Part shown: in pieces, positions 1-8,264 of the stretch | How the letters are laid out: every line of letters begins with the position of its first letter | Numbering within the stretch: position 1 is the first letter of the stretch | Origin: Acanthosepion pharaonis | Lineage: Eukaryota; Mollusca; Cephalopoda; Sepiida; Sepiidae | DNA length: 64,000 bases | Assembly: GCA_903632075.3 (NCBI GenBank) | Contig: CAHIKZ030000253.1 | Span: 932,501-996,500, forward strand | Direction of reading: 5' to 3' | The notes under the pieces: model-generated | What the model was told of the DNA's origin: nothing | Databases searched by the model: none | Seen by the model: the letters and a program-made list of their open reading frames with translations, nothing else | Position numbers and translations under genes: made by a program

Positions 1-65
1 GCACCTACTGCCAGAATGTAAAAAGCTTATCAACCGAGGCAAACAAATTAAAAGGAAAACTAAAA

Positions 66-690
66 ATGAGTTTCCCCGAAGTATTTTCGACAGGTCTCGG
101 AAGATGCAAGAAAATGGCAGCTAATATCAAAATAAAGAATAACGTTCAACCTATTTTCAAGAAAAAAAGGAGTGTACCGTTTGCGTCAATCTAGACTCGA
201 AAATACGGGCATATTGAAAAAAGTTGAGTACAGCAAATGGGCCGCACCGACGGTCTACGTTAAGAAGAAATCAGGAGAAATTCGAGTTTGTGCTGATTTT
301 TCTCCAGGTTTGAATGCAGCAATAAAGGACTACCACTATCCGCTACCTAGTCATGAAGATGTATTCACTAAATTAAATGGCGGAAAATATTTTGAGGCCT
401 ACCTGCAAATTCCAGTCGATGAAGAAAGTTCAAAAATACTATGCATAAACACACACAAGGGATTGTACAGATATCAAAGACTACCATTTGGAATGAAAGT
501 AGCGCCGGCTATTTTCCAGCAGACAATGGATACGATGCTGGCAAGACTAGAATACACAATAGCATATCTGGATGACATATTGATTAATAGCGAAAGCGTT
601 GAACAACACTGGCAACATGTACAAGAAGTGTTTAAGAGAATTCAAAGCTACGGATTCAAAGTGAAAGAAAAATATGTGATTTTTTCATGA
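66..690 (+). pseudogene. Gypsy reverse transcriptase domain (frameshifted, motif A lost)
   Basis: This encodes the RT domain that copies element RNA into DNA. Residues up to about 190 show the usual lead-in (FPEVFSTGLGRC), followed by a frameshift near 175. The main frame then carries WAAPTVYVKKKSGEIRVCADF, the LPFGMKVAPAIFQQTMD motif and the catalytic box AYLDDILI near 565. Directly after GGKYF the text jumps to EAYLQIPVDEE. In the family, the motif A aspartate lies in between, so a deletion of roughly 21 bases has removed one of the three catalytic carboxylates. The main open frame lacks an ATG (it opens at a GTG at 172), as expected for an internal polyprotein fragment. The frame ends at a TGA at 688-690 and continues in another frame. 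Confidence 0.92.
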
Positions 691-932
691 AGGAAATTAA
701 ATATCTTGGCCATATAATAGAACAAGAAGGTAGACGTCCAGACCCTGAAAGGTCTACAGCAATAAAAAAGATGCCAGTTCCTAAGAACATAACAGAACTA
801 CAAAGTTTTCTTGGATTAGTGAATTACTACCAGGAATTCATACCTCAAATGCATAAACTTCGCGCACCATTGAACGAACTGCTAAAGAAAGAAAAAGACA
901 TTAACATCGGATTTATTTTTGGTACACTATGA
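687..932 (+). pseudogene. Gypsy RT thumb/connection fragment
   Basis: This continues the reverse transcriptase after a frameshift at about 687. Visible family motifs are KYLGHIIEQEGRRPDPER and LQSFLGLVNYYQEFIPQMH, followed by LRAPLNELLKK. These form the thumb and connection segment just before RNase H. The expected connection to RNase H (about 40-50 residues) is missing: after LLKKEKDI the reading frame becomes unrelated and stops, and RNase H resumes almost at once in another frame. This is a deletion scar. Confidence 0.88.
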
Positions 933-1419
933 TTATTGTAGCAAGTGATGCGAGCGCCTACGGTGTCGGAGCGTGTATATTACATAAAATGCCAGATGGG
1001 AGAATAAAACCTATCGCACATGCTTCTCGAACCCTACTACCAGCATAGAAAAACTATCCACAAATTGAGAAGGAAGCTCTAGCAATTATCTTCGCAGTAA
1101 CAAGATTGCATAGATACGTCTATGGTAGACACTTTACTCTGCAGACGGATCATAAACCGTTAATAAAATTTTTGTTTCAAAAAAAGGTCTACCGGTGTAC
1201 ACGGCAAATAGGCTACTTAGATGGGGAACGATTCTTCTGAACTATAATTTCAGATTGGAATATTTACCAACGAAAAGAATCGGGCAAGTGGTTGGACTGT
1301 CGAGACTTATACCAACAAAGACAGAGCCATTGGAAGATACGGTAATCGCGGCCTTTAGAAATGAAGAAGACATAAGAACAGTACTATGTTGTACAGTCAG
1401 AAACCTTCCAGTGACATAA
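932..1419 (+). pseudogene. Gypsy RNase H domain (stop and frameshift)
   Basis: Translated in two frames, this shows the RNase H signature IIVASDASAYGVGACILH, then IAHASRTLLPA, an in-frame TAG, KNYPQIEKEALAIIFAV and TLQTDHKPLI. A frameshift near 1190 leads into the frame with NRLLRWGTILLNYNF and a degenerate version of the usual DGLSRL region (VVGLSRLIP). RNase H removes the RNA template during reverse transcription. The internal TAG near 1048 and the frameshift show that it is not functional. Confidence 0.88.
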
Positions 1420-2255
1420 AAAATGAAGCCAAAATTGACGAATTTATTAATGAAACAAAAGCAAAAATAGCAGAAAAAAATGAGCAAATTTCGGACAGCT
1501 TTTCTCTATGCGATAATGTGCTACTTTACAACGAAAGGGTTGTAATCCCCAAATGTTTACAAAAAAGGATACTAAAGGATTTCCACAGAGGACCCTCGGG
1601 TAAAAATAGAATGAAGTCGCTAATGCGAAGCTATGTATATTGGAAGAATATGGACCAGGATATTTCTCAAACGGTGGAAATTTGCAAGGGTTGTAATTCA
1701 GCAGCTAAAGCACCGCCAATCATACATAAGCCTTGGCCTGAAACTGATCGTCCATGGTCAAGAATATACGCAGATTATGCTGGACCAATTGACGGGTTCT
1801 ACTATTTAATCATAGTTGATAGCTACAGTAAATGGCCGGAGGTGTTTCGGTGCAAAAATCCTACTACAGAAACGACCATAAATTTCCTCCACGAGATATT
1901 CGCTAGGTTTGGCGTAGTGGACTGTTTAGTAACAGATAACGGAACGCAATTCACGTCAGCAGATTTCCAAGCGTTTTGCGAAATCTATCAAGTAAAACAC
2001 ATAAAATCACCTCCTTACCATCCAAGATCAAATGGACAAGCGGAGAGATTCATGGATACTCTCAAAAGAGCATTACGAAAAGTGTACGATGTGTCTACGG
2101 AGAAAGCATTACAGCAATTCCTACAGCTATATAGAATAACGCCAAATAATGCGACACCATCAACATTATCACCAGCAGATATGTTTGCTAGGAAAATCAG
2201 ATCAGCGTTCGATAAATTACTACCAAGTAAAACAAAACAAGTAACACAGTCCTAA
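1386..2255 (+). pseudogene. Gypsy integrase
   Basis: This is the integrase, which inserts the cDNA into the host genome. The N-terminal zinc-binding region is seen in part (CKGC near 1685). The DDE core follows: YADYAGPIDGFYYLIIVDSYSKWPEVF with the first catalytic D, LVTDNGTQFTSADFQAFC with the second D, and PYHPRSNGQAERFMDTLKRAL with the catalytic E. All three catalytic residues are visible. The first histidine half of the H2C2 finger is altered. The 289-codon frame is the longest intact piece of this element. It starts in a different frame from RNase H, so it could not be made as part of a full polyprotein. Confidence 0.93.
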
Positions 2256-2591
2256 ACACTAAAAAGAAAATTCCTCCCAGGGGAAAAAGTTTTTTTGAAG
2301 GCATATAAAAATAATACCTCTTGCTGGGAACAAGGGATAATTGAGAAAAGAATTGACAATATGATGTACATAGTTCAAGGAAAAAAATTCTCACACAGAA
2401 GACACGTAAACCAAATAAGGAAGAGACCGTTACAGGATCCTAACGGTCCACCTCAAGAAGAGGTATTGGACACGATTTTCGACACATTCGATATAAGAAG
2501 ACAGCAAATAATGCCAGAACCAAGAAAATCATCTAGAAAAAGAAAATTTACTGAACCTTTCGAAATAGATCCAAAGAAAAAAAGATATTAA
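2256..2591 (+). pseudogene. Gypsy integrase C-terminal tail
   Basis: This continues the integrase after a stop and frameshift at about 2255. The visible frame reads VFLKAYKNNTSCWEQGIIEKRI and MYIVQGKKFSHRRHVNQIRKR, which matches the small SH3-like barrel at the C-terminus of Gypsy integrases. A basic tail rich in K and R (KKKRY) ends at TAA 2589-2591. About 30 bases later comes a purine-rich tract (GGAAGGGCGG), the probable polypurine tract, and the 3' LTR. Confidence 0.8.
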
Positions 2592-2621
2592 AAAAACCTT
2601 GCAAAATTTTTGGAAGGGCGG

Positions 2622-3189
2622 TGTTATGGGACCTTACCCATAATAACATAATGGACTATTCCATACGTAATAAATAATGCACCTCAAGAGGAAGCAGTGA
2701 TTTCATCCGAAGTCGGACGACCGGCTGACCGGCTGATCAGTTGAACTCTCTGCCTTCAGCCGGGGAGGAACCTGAACGAGCCTACGCCGAAGCGCGGAGT
2801 CTCTTTCGGGGAGGTAAATCGACCCTGAACCCGTTTATACAGGTTCAAAGGGCATATTTTTGGCCGAGCCCACGGGCTCGGAGATCCCACGTTAAACCGG
2901 CCTTGTGCCACATGATGCCCTCGTGGGGGGGGGTGACTAAATACCGTTGAGTCTGGAGTGAAGTTCGTCAGAAGTCTGTCAGTCAGTCAGAGCGAGTCGA
3001 GTCAGAGGCAGACCGAAACAGAGTAGCGTTCAGACAATTACGACTAAACCTGATTGTTCGTACTAACAATTTCTACTTCTCTGTATATATTCCTATTTGT
3101 AATATATCTGTGTTATTCCATATCCGTGTTCGAGTTCTTCTTTATTGGTTCTACTTTGGACTATCACCGTGGTTCAAGGAACAGGACCA

Positions 3190-3194
<5 letters not shown>
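2622..3194 (+). repeat. 3' LTR of the Gypsy element
   Basis: The LTR starts directly after the purine-rich tract with TGTTATGG and ends at about 3194 with CCATAACT, an imperfect inverted terminus. Its length of about 573 bp is plausible. The middle part (2741-2945) is GC-rich compared with the surroundings. It contains a strong hairpin at 2872-2891 (CCGAGCCC, AC, GGGCTCGG). A related LTR copy at 7870-8264 shares the middle part and the 3' end, which supports these borders. No second LTR of this element is in the window, so the length was not confirmed from a pair. Confidence 0.75.

Positions 3195-3226
<32 letters not shown>
3195..3226. repeat. (TA)n microsatellite
   Basis: A pure TA run lies directly after the LTR end. 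Similar TA runs flank other retroelement ends in this window. Confidence 0.95.
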
Positions 3227-3227
<1 letters not shown>

Positions 3228-3600
3228 CAGTTCTATAGATATTAAATTGCAACCCTGAGTTTCAGTCTTTTGCGATCATCAGACAAACTGATTTTTAAAA
3301 TCTCTTTACGCTTATTTGTGTCTGATTATTTGTGTGTGGTTGATGGGGATTTTCTTCTGTGTTTGTTTGGGATGAGACTCTCACATACACAGACACACAT
3401 AAATACATTTTAGTTCGTACAAACATACCCATATAAATAATCTGAGGTTAGGCGTAGATATATATCCATGCATCCGAGCATACATATATAGCAATTGTCA
3501 ATCCTCTTCGGTGTCGAGACTGTAGCAAGTCAACAGGTGGGTGTGGTCCACTCCCACTTGTTTCTTGTTAAGAGAATATTGTTACATATGTAACGCTATT
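3227..3600. other. No gene seen; A+T-rich spacer
   Basis: No coding frame or known repeat is recognised. Short (TA)/(CA) stretches and the minus-strand string CTGATGA near 3276-3282 are the only notable points. Confidence 0.5.
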
Positions 3601-3800
3601 GTAGTTTTAGCCGACATGTTTCGTCCAATGCAGAATTTTTCAAAATAAATTTATTGGAGCAAAATATCTATAAACAACAAACAAAATGTCGTTAGCAACT
3701 AGAATTATTTAGAAACACTATTGTATACCCATATGGTCAAGTGAAAATTCGTTTTTGCCATGTAAGTACACATTGGACGAAACGCGTCGGCTAAAACTAC
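3601..3800. repeat. Inverted pair of retroelement tails with a hammerhead 3'-half
   Basis: A 30-bp left arm (3601-3630) and right arm (3771-3800) are reverse complements with two mismatches, separated by 140 bp. Read outward, each arm gives TTGGAC, then GAAAC, two bases, then GTC and GGCTAAAACTAC. The order (stem II 3' strand, GAAAC, tiny stem III, GUC) is the 3' half of a type I hammerhead ribozyme as known from Penelope-like elements. The CUGANGA half is not present in either arm. The inverted arrangement matches the other PLE tails in the window. Assignment to a PLE is inferred. Confidence 0.5.
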
Positions 3801-4208
3801 AGTTTTCTTATTGTCTTTTTTCTTTTTCTACGGTTTAATTCTGAGACATTTTTACACACACACACATACACACACACATATATATATATGTATATATATG
3901 ATTGATTAATAACACAAATTAATAACGAATTAGATATAAGAATATACTGCAAAAACTCATTGAACAGATAGAAGGTAGGCCAACACAACTTAGACATTCA
4001 AATCTATTTAGACAGAAAGATTTTTATTTGATCACTTGTAGCAATCCTACCATGTCTACAAATTACTGCCCAATTTATTTATGGCTTATGACTTGCACAG
4101 ATCTTGACATATTCCTGTGCAAACATTAATATTTAATAGATACTGCCATTGCATATACACACTTCATATGTTTTATACATTCAAAAGACATCTAACGGGC
4201 TTTTAGAA
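3801..4208. other. No gene seen; includes (CA)/(TA) microsatellite 3855-3900
   Basis: A+T-rich DNA with a short CA repeat followed by TA. No supported coding sequence. Confidence 0.6.
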
Positions 4209-4220
4209 AATATCATTCGA

Positions 4221-4482
4221 CAGTATTTACATTAGTCGGACTATTGTCCTCATCTTTGTCGCCATATTTGTCAAAACGTTTCGGCCGTTGTACGCTCCGG
4301 CCTTCTTCAGGTGGTTGAAATTTCGAACTGAATCAAAAATCGCTGATGAACTTCTGAGTATTATAAACCTAATGTTTTCAGCATCATTTTTACCAGTGCT
4401 CATATTGCAATTTTTGCTGTTATCATTGCATGTCTTTACCAGAGTTCATATTGCAACTTTGTTATCATTGCTTTTCTCTGGC
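4221..4482 (-). repeat. Inverted tail arm of PLE family A insertion 1
   Basis: The reverse complement of this arm matches the right tail from about 4977 to 5430. It includes GCCAGAGAAAAGCAA, the stretch around TTGCAATATGAGCACTGG, TTTATAATACTCAGAAGTTCAT and the hammerhead-like core at 4278-4310 (minus). It lacks the tRNA-like block present in the right arm. Confidence 0.88.
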
Positions 4483-5056
4483 AAGAGGAGGAGGAGGAGG
4501 AGGACAACAACACTCAGAAAAACAGTCTGCCTGCCTTATGTGAAGGGGTTATCAGTGAAAATACAAAAGATCTGCGGTCCATATAACATCAGGACAACCT
4601 TCAAAAGCGTGATCGTTGTTTTCTCGAACGAGTGAGACCCCCATAGCCAGGAACATGACTAAAGACTGTGTATATAATATCCCATGCAGCTGCGGAAAGG
4701 AATATAAAGGAGAGACAGGCCGCCCCCTCAAGGTAAGGCTTCAAGAACACCAGAAAGCTGTAACGCGAGGGAGAATAAAAAATCATTGTGGTGACCAGAC
4801 CACATATGGAGAGTCAAGGAGATCACCGCCCCTGTGGGATCATGTTGAGATCATAGACAGGGAACACCATTGGAAAATTCGTAAACTTAAGGAATCAGCA
4901 TATGCTAGGCCACAAAAATCTCCTGAGCCGACCAAGCATAGAAATAAATACAATATGGGAACCAGTAATAAGGAGTGCCAGAGAAAAGCAATTTTCTTTT
5001 TGCAATATGAACTCTCCCTCTTTTTCAATGATAACAGCAAAAAAATTGCAATATGA
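4483..5056 (+). pseudogene. Penelope-like element: RT C-terminus and GIY-YIG endonuclease remnant
   Basis: Two frames are joined by a frameshift near 4615. The first reads LPYVKGLSVKIQKICGPYN, the segment between the RT and the endonuclease in this family. The second reads CVYNIPCSCGKEYKGETGRP and LKVRLQEHQKAV, with LWDHVEII and REHHWKIRKLKE further on. The cysteine-rich Y-x-G-E-T-x-R...R-L-x-E-H pattern is the GIY-YIG nuclease of Penelope-like elements, which nicks the target DNA. The RT core with its catalytic residues is absent, so the copy is 5'-truncated. The reading frame is shifted again near the end. A run of GAG/GAG repeats at 4485-4502 marks the junction with the inverted arm. Confidence 0.85.
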
Positions 5057-5139
5057 GCACTGGTAAAAATGATTTTGAAAACATTAGGTTTATAATACTC
5101 AGAAGTTCATACCCAGATGTCCTCAAGGACACATGGCTT

Positions 5140-5205
5140 ATGGATAAAGGCGTTGGTTAGATCCAGTGACAGACCCAAAGAGGTGAGTTCAATTCCTGGT
5201 TAAGG
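5140..5205 (+). promoter_or_regulatory. tRNA-like internal promoter module (A and B box)
   Basis: GCGTTGGTTAGA resembles a pol III A box and GAGTTCAATTCC about 35 bases later resembles a B box. Spacing and order fit a tRNA-derived SINE head. It lies inside the PLE tail and recurs at 7443-7500, but is missing from the inverted left arm. Activity is not shown by sequence. Confidence 0.5.
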
Positions 5206-5337
5206 CAGTGGAGAACTTTCAGAGGGAAAATTAGCTAGGAGATTTTGATAACTGACATCCATCAAACATGGCACGTGGAATTAGAACAGTCTACCCCAGC
5301 GATCGAAATAAAGGGTTCAGTTCGAAATTCCAACCAC

Positions 5338-5369
5338 CTGAAGAAGCCGGAGCGTACAACGGCCGAAAC
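5338..5369 (+). ncRNA. Hammerhead-ribozyme-like core in PLE tail (insertion 1)
   Basis: CTGAAGA is followed by a stem (GCCG, loop AGCGTACAA, CGGC) and GAAAC. This is the CUGANGA - stem II - GAAA core of hammerhead ribozymes. One G of the stem is lost compared with other copies. No NUH cleavage triplet with matching stem I is evident downstream, so self-cleavage of this copy is doubtful. Confidence 0.5.
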
Positions 5370-5479
5370 GTTGGACAAATATGGCGACAAAGATGAGGAC
5401 AATAGTCCGACTAATGTAAATACTGTACATAATACCTCATCTCAGAAATATAGACAATATCATTCGAGTATTCGATTAT

Positions 5480-5996
5480 CGTGTTAGGGATGATCGTTGG
5501 TTTTAGGCAAATCATTATTGAGCTAGAGAGTAATCGCACCAGATTAGAAATACGTGATCAAAAAATACAATTGGTCGAAAAATAAATGAAGTGTTTTTCA
5601 TGTCAAGCAGATAATTTTTTATTGTAATCCGTTCATAAAAGAAAGAACGGATTGGATATTATTTGAATCCTAAGTCTCGTACTGATATGATAAAATGAAT
5701 TCTTTCCTTTTGAAAGAGAAAATGAGTTGAACTAAAGGGGGTTGTCATAATGCCACAGTCTGTTGCCACATGACTTCAAATCTATCGTTGTTTTATCGAA
5801 ATACATATATTTCATTGCCATCGTTTCGAAAACTGCAAATAATTCCCATTAGGGTGGAGAATTTCGGGCCCGCGCAATCTTACTATTAAATATCAGAAAT
5901 GAGCTGGTCTAAGAATAAATCTTCATTCATGTGTCTTGGTATTAGTGTCAAGTTGACCTAAAACTTCTCTTTTGTTCCTCTTTCTTAACTTATTAC
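5480..5996. other. No gene seen
   Basis: Unremarkable A+T-rich sequence without supported coding potential or recognised repeat. Confidence 0.5.
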
Positions 5997-6330
5997 TCTT
6001 TCTTTCTTTCTTTCTTTTTCTTCCATCTAATTAATGTCTTCTTTTTCTTTTTTCGCTGATTATTCAGTTTCTTTCTTTCGTTTTCTTCGTAATGCACATT
6101 CTTTTCTTTTGGTTAAGACTTCTCCCTCTTTTTTCATTTCACTGCGAATTTCCTTTCTTTCTTTTATTTTTCAAGGCAACCTTATTTTCTTATCTTTCTT
6201 TACTGTCCTCTTATTTTCTTATCTTTTATTTCTCTATCTTTATAGACATTTTTTTAAAGATATCTCTTTATTTCTTTTGTTAATTGTTTATTTCTCTTGC
6301 TCCATTTTCTAAGATTTTTTCTTTCACTTT
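5997..6330 (+). repeat. T-rich pyrimidine tract (TTTC-type)
   Basis: Long run of TTTC, TTTTC and similar units. The open frames here are by-products of low complexity. Confidence 0.8.
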
Positions 6331-6344
6331 TCTCCCATGTATGG

Positions 6345-6505
6345 TCACTTCAACGTGGTGTCATAGCAAGTTTTCTTGCTCGATCAATTACAAGTGAATA
6401 GTGAGTTCGATTCTGACTGGGTGCCTCATACTTTCAGCCTTTAGCCGCATTTAAGATAAGCTTAGAAAATTACCATAAGCATCTTTTGGGCATCTCGTCG
6501 TGGTG
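6345..6505 (+). repeat. tRNA-derived SINE-like element
   Basis: GTGGTGTCATAGCAAG (A-box-like) is followed about 45 bases later by GAGTTCGATTCTGA (B-box-like). The arrangement matches the head of a tRNA-derived SINE. A diverged relative with the same order of blocks sits at 6789-6870. Confidence 0.5.
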
Positions 6506-6507
6506 GA

Positions 6508-6788
6508 ATGGTTTGGTTTGTTTTACGGCATATCAAAACCTCAATGGGTCATTTAATGCCGCCACCTTTTTTTTCCAGGTAATATTTTTGTTTTGTCAAA
6601 AATCCATTTCTGTTAATATTTTTTTTTTCAAAAATGTATAGCTGGTAATATTACTTTTCAAAAACGTATTGCTGGTAATATTTTTTCAAAAACGTATAGC
6701 TGGTAATAATAATAATATTATTATTTTTAAACGTAGAGCTGGCAACATTATTTTTCAAAAACGTATTATCGTCTAGTTTATCGTCTTA
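6508..6788 (+). repeat. Composite repeat, copy 1 (with about 30-bp internal minisatellite)
   Basis: The copy starts with GGTTTGGTTTGTTTTACGGC and ATTTAATGCCG, then repeats of CAAAAACGTATAGCTGGTAA, then TTTATCGTCTTACCCAGGAC. The same blocks in the same order occur at 51646-52168. The last block also occurs at about 16010-16035. Confidence 0.75.
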
Positions 6789-6900
6789 CCCAGGACGCCG
6801 TAGTGTAATGGTTAGCAAACTTGTCTCTCTAGAACAATTACGACTAAGTAGTGAATTTGATCCTCATTTCTATTGTTGAGAAGGATCCATTTCGCCCAGT
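6789..6900 (+). repeat. tRNA-like SINE head
   Basis: GCCGTAGTGTAATGGTTAGCA fits a tRNA A-box region and GTGAATTTGATCCTC a decayed B box. It follows the composite repeat directly. It is not a functional tRNA: no complete cloverleaf is seen. Confidence 0.45.
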
Positions 6901-7400
6901 TGTCACTTTTCATTACAGTTTAATCTAAACTTCAAATATCGAGGTTTTCTTGATATCAGCAATACGGCTCCACTTTATCGATGTCTTAAGGACTCCGCTC
7001 TTAGAATATTAACATTTTCAGGATGGTCACTCCCTCTCTCTTTCTGTCTCTCTGTCTCTGTCTCTCTCTCTGTCTCTGTCTCTCTCTCTCTCTCTGTAAA
7101 ATTTAAAAGTTCAGCTTTGGTTCCAAATTGAAAAAGTCACCGGATCGATGGAAGATTGTTTGCTCTTTCTTGATTCTACCAAGAAATATTTCGCCAAGTC
7201 GCCATTCATTTCAAAATGGTTCTGCGCCGAATATTTTTAACGTGGCACTCTTAACATGTCGACGGAATTCTGTAAGTAGATATTCACGTTAACTAATAAC
7301 TGCGGAAGTAGCATATACTCGTGATTTAGTGGAGATTTTGATTTTAAAGGCCGAGATATAAAATGATTTCTTCGATTTATTTTGTATAAGACCGGTCTCA
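6901..7400. other. No gene seen; (CT)n/(TCTG)n microsatellite 7030-7096
   Basis: Only the CTCT/GTCT run is distinctive. Confidence 0.6.
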
Positions 7401-7403
7401 CTG

Positions 7404-7735
7404 GATCTAACCAACGCCTTTATCCACAGTGCCATTTGTCTTTGAGGTTAGATCCAATGACAGGGCCCAAAGAGTGTGAATTCAATACCCGTTTAAGGCA
7501 GTGGAGAACTTTCAGAGGGAAATTAACAGGAGATAACTGATAACTGACATCCATTAAACATGGCACGTGGAACTAGAACTAGAACAGTCTACCCCAGTGA
7601 GCGAAATAAAGGGTTCAGTTCGAAATTCCAACCACCTGAAGAAGGCCGGAGCATACAACGGCCGAAACGTTGTAATAAATATGGCGACAAAGATGAGGAC
7701 AATAGTCCGAATAATGTAAATAATGAAGCATTTAA
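7404..7735 (+). mobile_element. PLE family A tail with tRNA-like head, copy 2
   Basis: A short inverted head (7404-7439, reverse complement of the 5131-5165 region of insertion 1) is followed by the plus-strand head (7443 onwards) and the complete tail: GTGGAGAACTTTCAGAGGG, CATGGCACGTGGAA, the hammerhead-like core at 7636-7668 and GTCCGAATAATGTAAATA. No ORF remnant is present, so the unit starts within the tRNA-like module. No target-site duplication was found by eye. Confidence 0.75.
7636..7668 (+). ncRNA. Hammerhead-ribozyme-like core (copy 2)
   Basis: CTGAAGA, stem GGCCG / CGGCC with loop GAGCATACAA, then GAAAC. The stem is intact here, including both outer G-C pairs. As in the other copies, no cleavage triplet is obvious. 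Confidence 0.55.
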
Positions 7736-7869
7736 CCTACTTTATAAGTTTGTGCAAATGAATGACTGAACAGAGAGCGAGAAAGATAAGATGGTTTCTT
7801 ACCTATGTCTACGGAAAATGAACTCTTCCGTTTTTATGTATACTACACCTATCAGCCTAGGGAGTGTCG

Positions 7870-8264
7870 ATAAAATCGGCCGCAACATTCTCGACTTGAC
7901 GGTCGAACTCTCTGCCTCTGAGCGGAGAGGAACCTGGACGGAGGCTCCTGCCTGTGAGGGGAGTGTCTCGTTCAGGGGAGGTTGACCAACCCGATTCCGT
8001 TGATACGGGTTTTACGGGCATTTTTGGCCGGGCCTACGGGCTCGGGAAACCCACGTTAAACACGGCCTTGTGCCACATGCAACCCTCGTGGGGGGTTGGC
8101 TAGATACCGAATTGAGTCGAGGCGATAGTAGTTCACTCCAAACCAGACTGACAGTCATACTAACACCTTCCACGTCTTATATTATTATTTCGTGTAATAT
8201 ACCTTCGTTATTTCTACTCTTGTGTTCGTGTTGTTCTTCCTTGGTCCTAACCTGAACCATAACT
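7870..8264 (+). repeat. Solo LTR related to the Gypsy LTR at 2622-3194
   Basis: It shares with the first LTR the blocks GAACTCTCTGCC, GAGGAACCTG, CCACGTTAAAC, GGCCTTGTGCCACATG and CCCTCGTGGGG, as well as the 3' end CCATAACTATA. The hairpin block is also kept (CCGGGCC, TAC, GGGCTCGG). The first about 120 bp are not recognisably conserved, so the 5' border is approximate. No internal element sequence flanks it, consistent with LTR-LTR recombination. Confidence 0.75.

Larger units (their letters stand above)
1..3194 (+). mobile_element. Ty3/Gypsy LTR retrotransposon, 3' portion, decayed
   Basis: The segment reads in order as RT entry region, reverse transcriptase, RNase H, integrase and integrase tail, then a 3' LTR. 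This is the pol order of Ty3/Gypsy elements. The 5' LTR, gag and protease lie outside the window. The coding region is broken into at least five frames by small indels and stops. At least two internal segments are missing relative to the family: a few residues around RT motif A, and the stretch between the RT connection and RNase H. The element is therefore dead. Identity as Gypsy is firm; subfamily is not assigned. Confidence 0.93.
5057..5455 (+). repeat. 3' tail of PLE family A insertion 1
   Basis: The tail contains a tRNA-like block (about 5140-5205), a conserved segment around GGAATTAGAACAG, the hammerhead-like core (5338-5369) and the terminal segment GTCCGACTAATGTAAATA...CTCAGAAATATAGAC. 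The same parts recur in copies at 7404-7735, 12556-12740 and 13091-13286. Confidence 0.85.
4209..5467 (+). mobile_element. Complete Penelope-like insertion (family A) with 12-bp target-site duplication
   Basis: The direct repeat AATATCATTCGA occurs at 4209-4220 and 5456-5467 and brackets a 1235-bp insertion. Inside, from left to right: an inverted copy of the element's 3' tail (4221-4482), a 5'-truncated ORF remnant with a GIY-YIG endonuclease (4483-5055), and the plus-strand tail (about 4977-5455, partly overlapping the ORF end). Both arms include the motif CACCTGAAGAAG...GCCGAAACG. An inverted partial copy at the 5' side is a known oddity of Penelope-like elements. The right arm holds about 190 bp (5111-5300) missing from the left arm. 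The perfect duplication makes the borders very secure. Confidence 0.88.

Noticed and set aside
3270..3295. Minus-strand CTGATGA followed by GAAAC 12 bases later, hammerhead-like
   Set aside because: The intervening 12 bases cannot form stem II and no flanking stem is seen. Probably chance.
6789..6870. Possible functional tRNA gene
   Set aside because: A- and B-box-like strings are present, but acceptor and anticodon stems do not pair, so it is only a SINE head.
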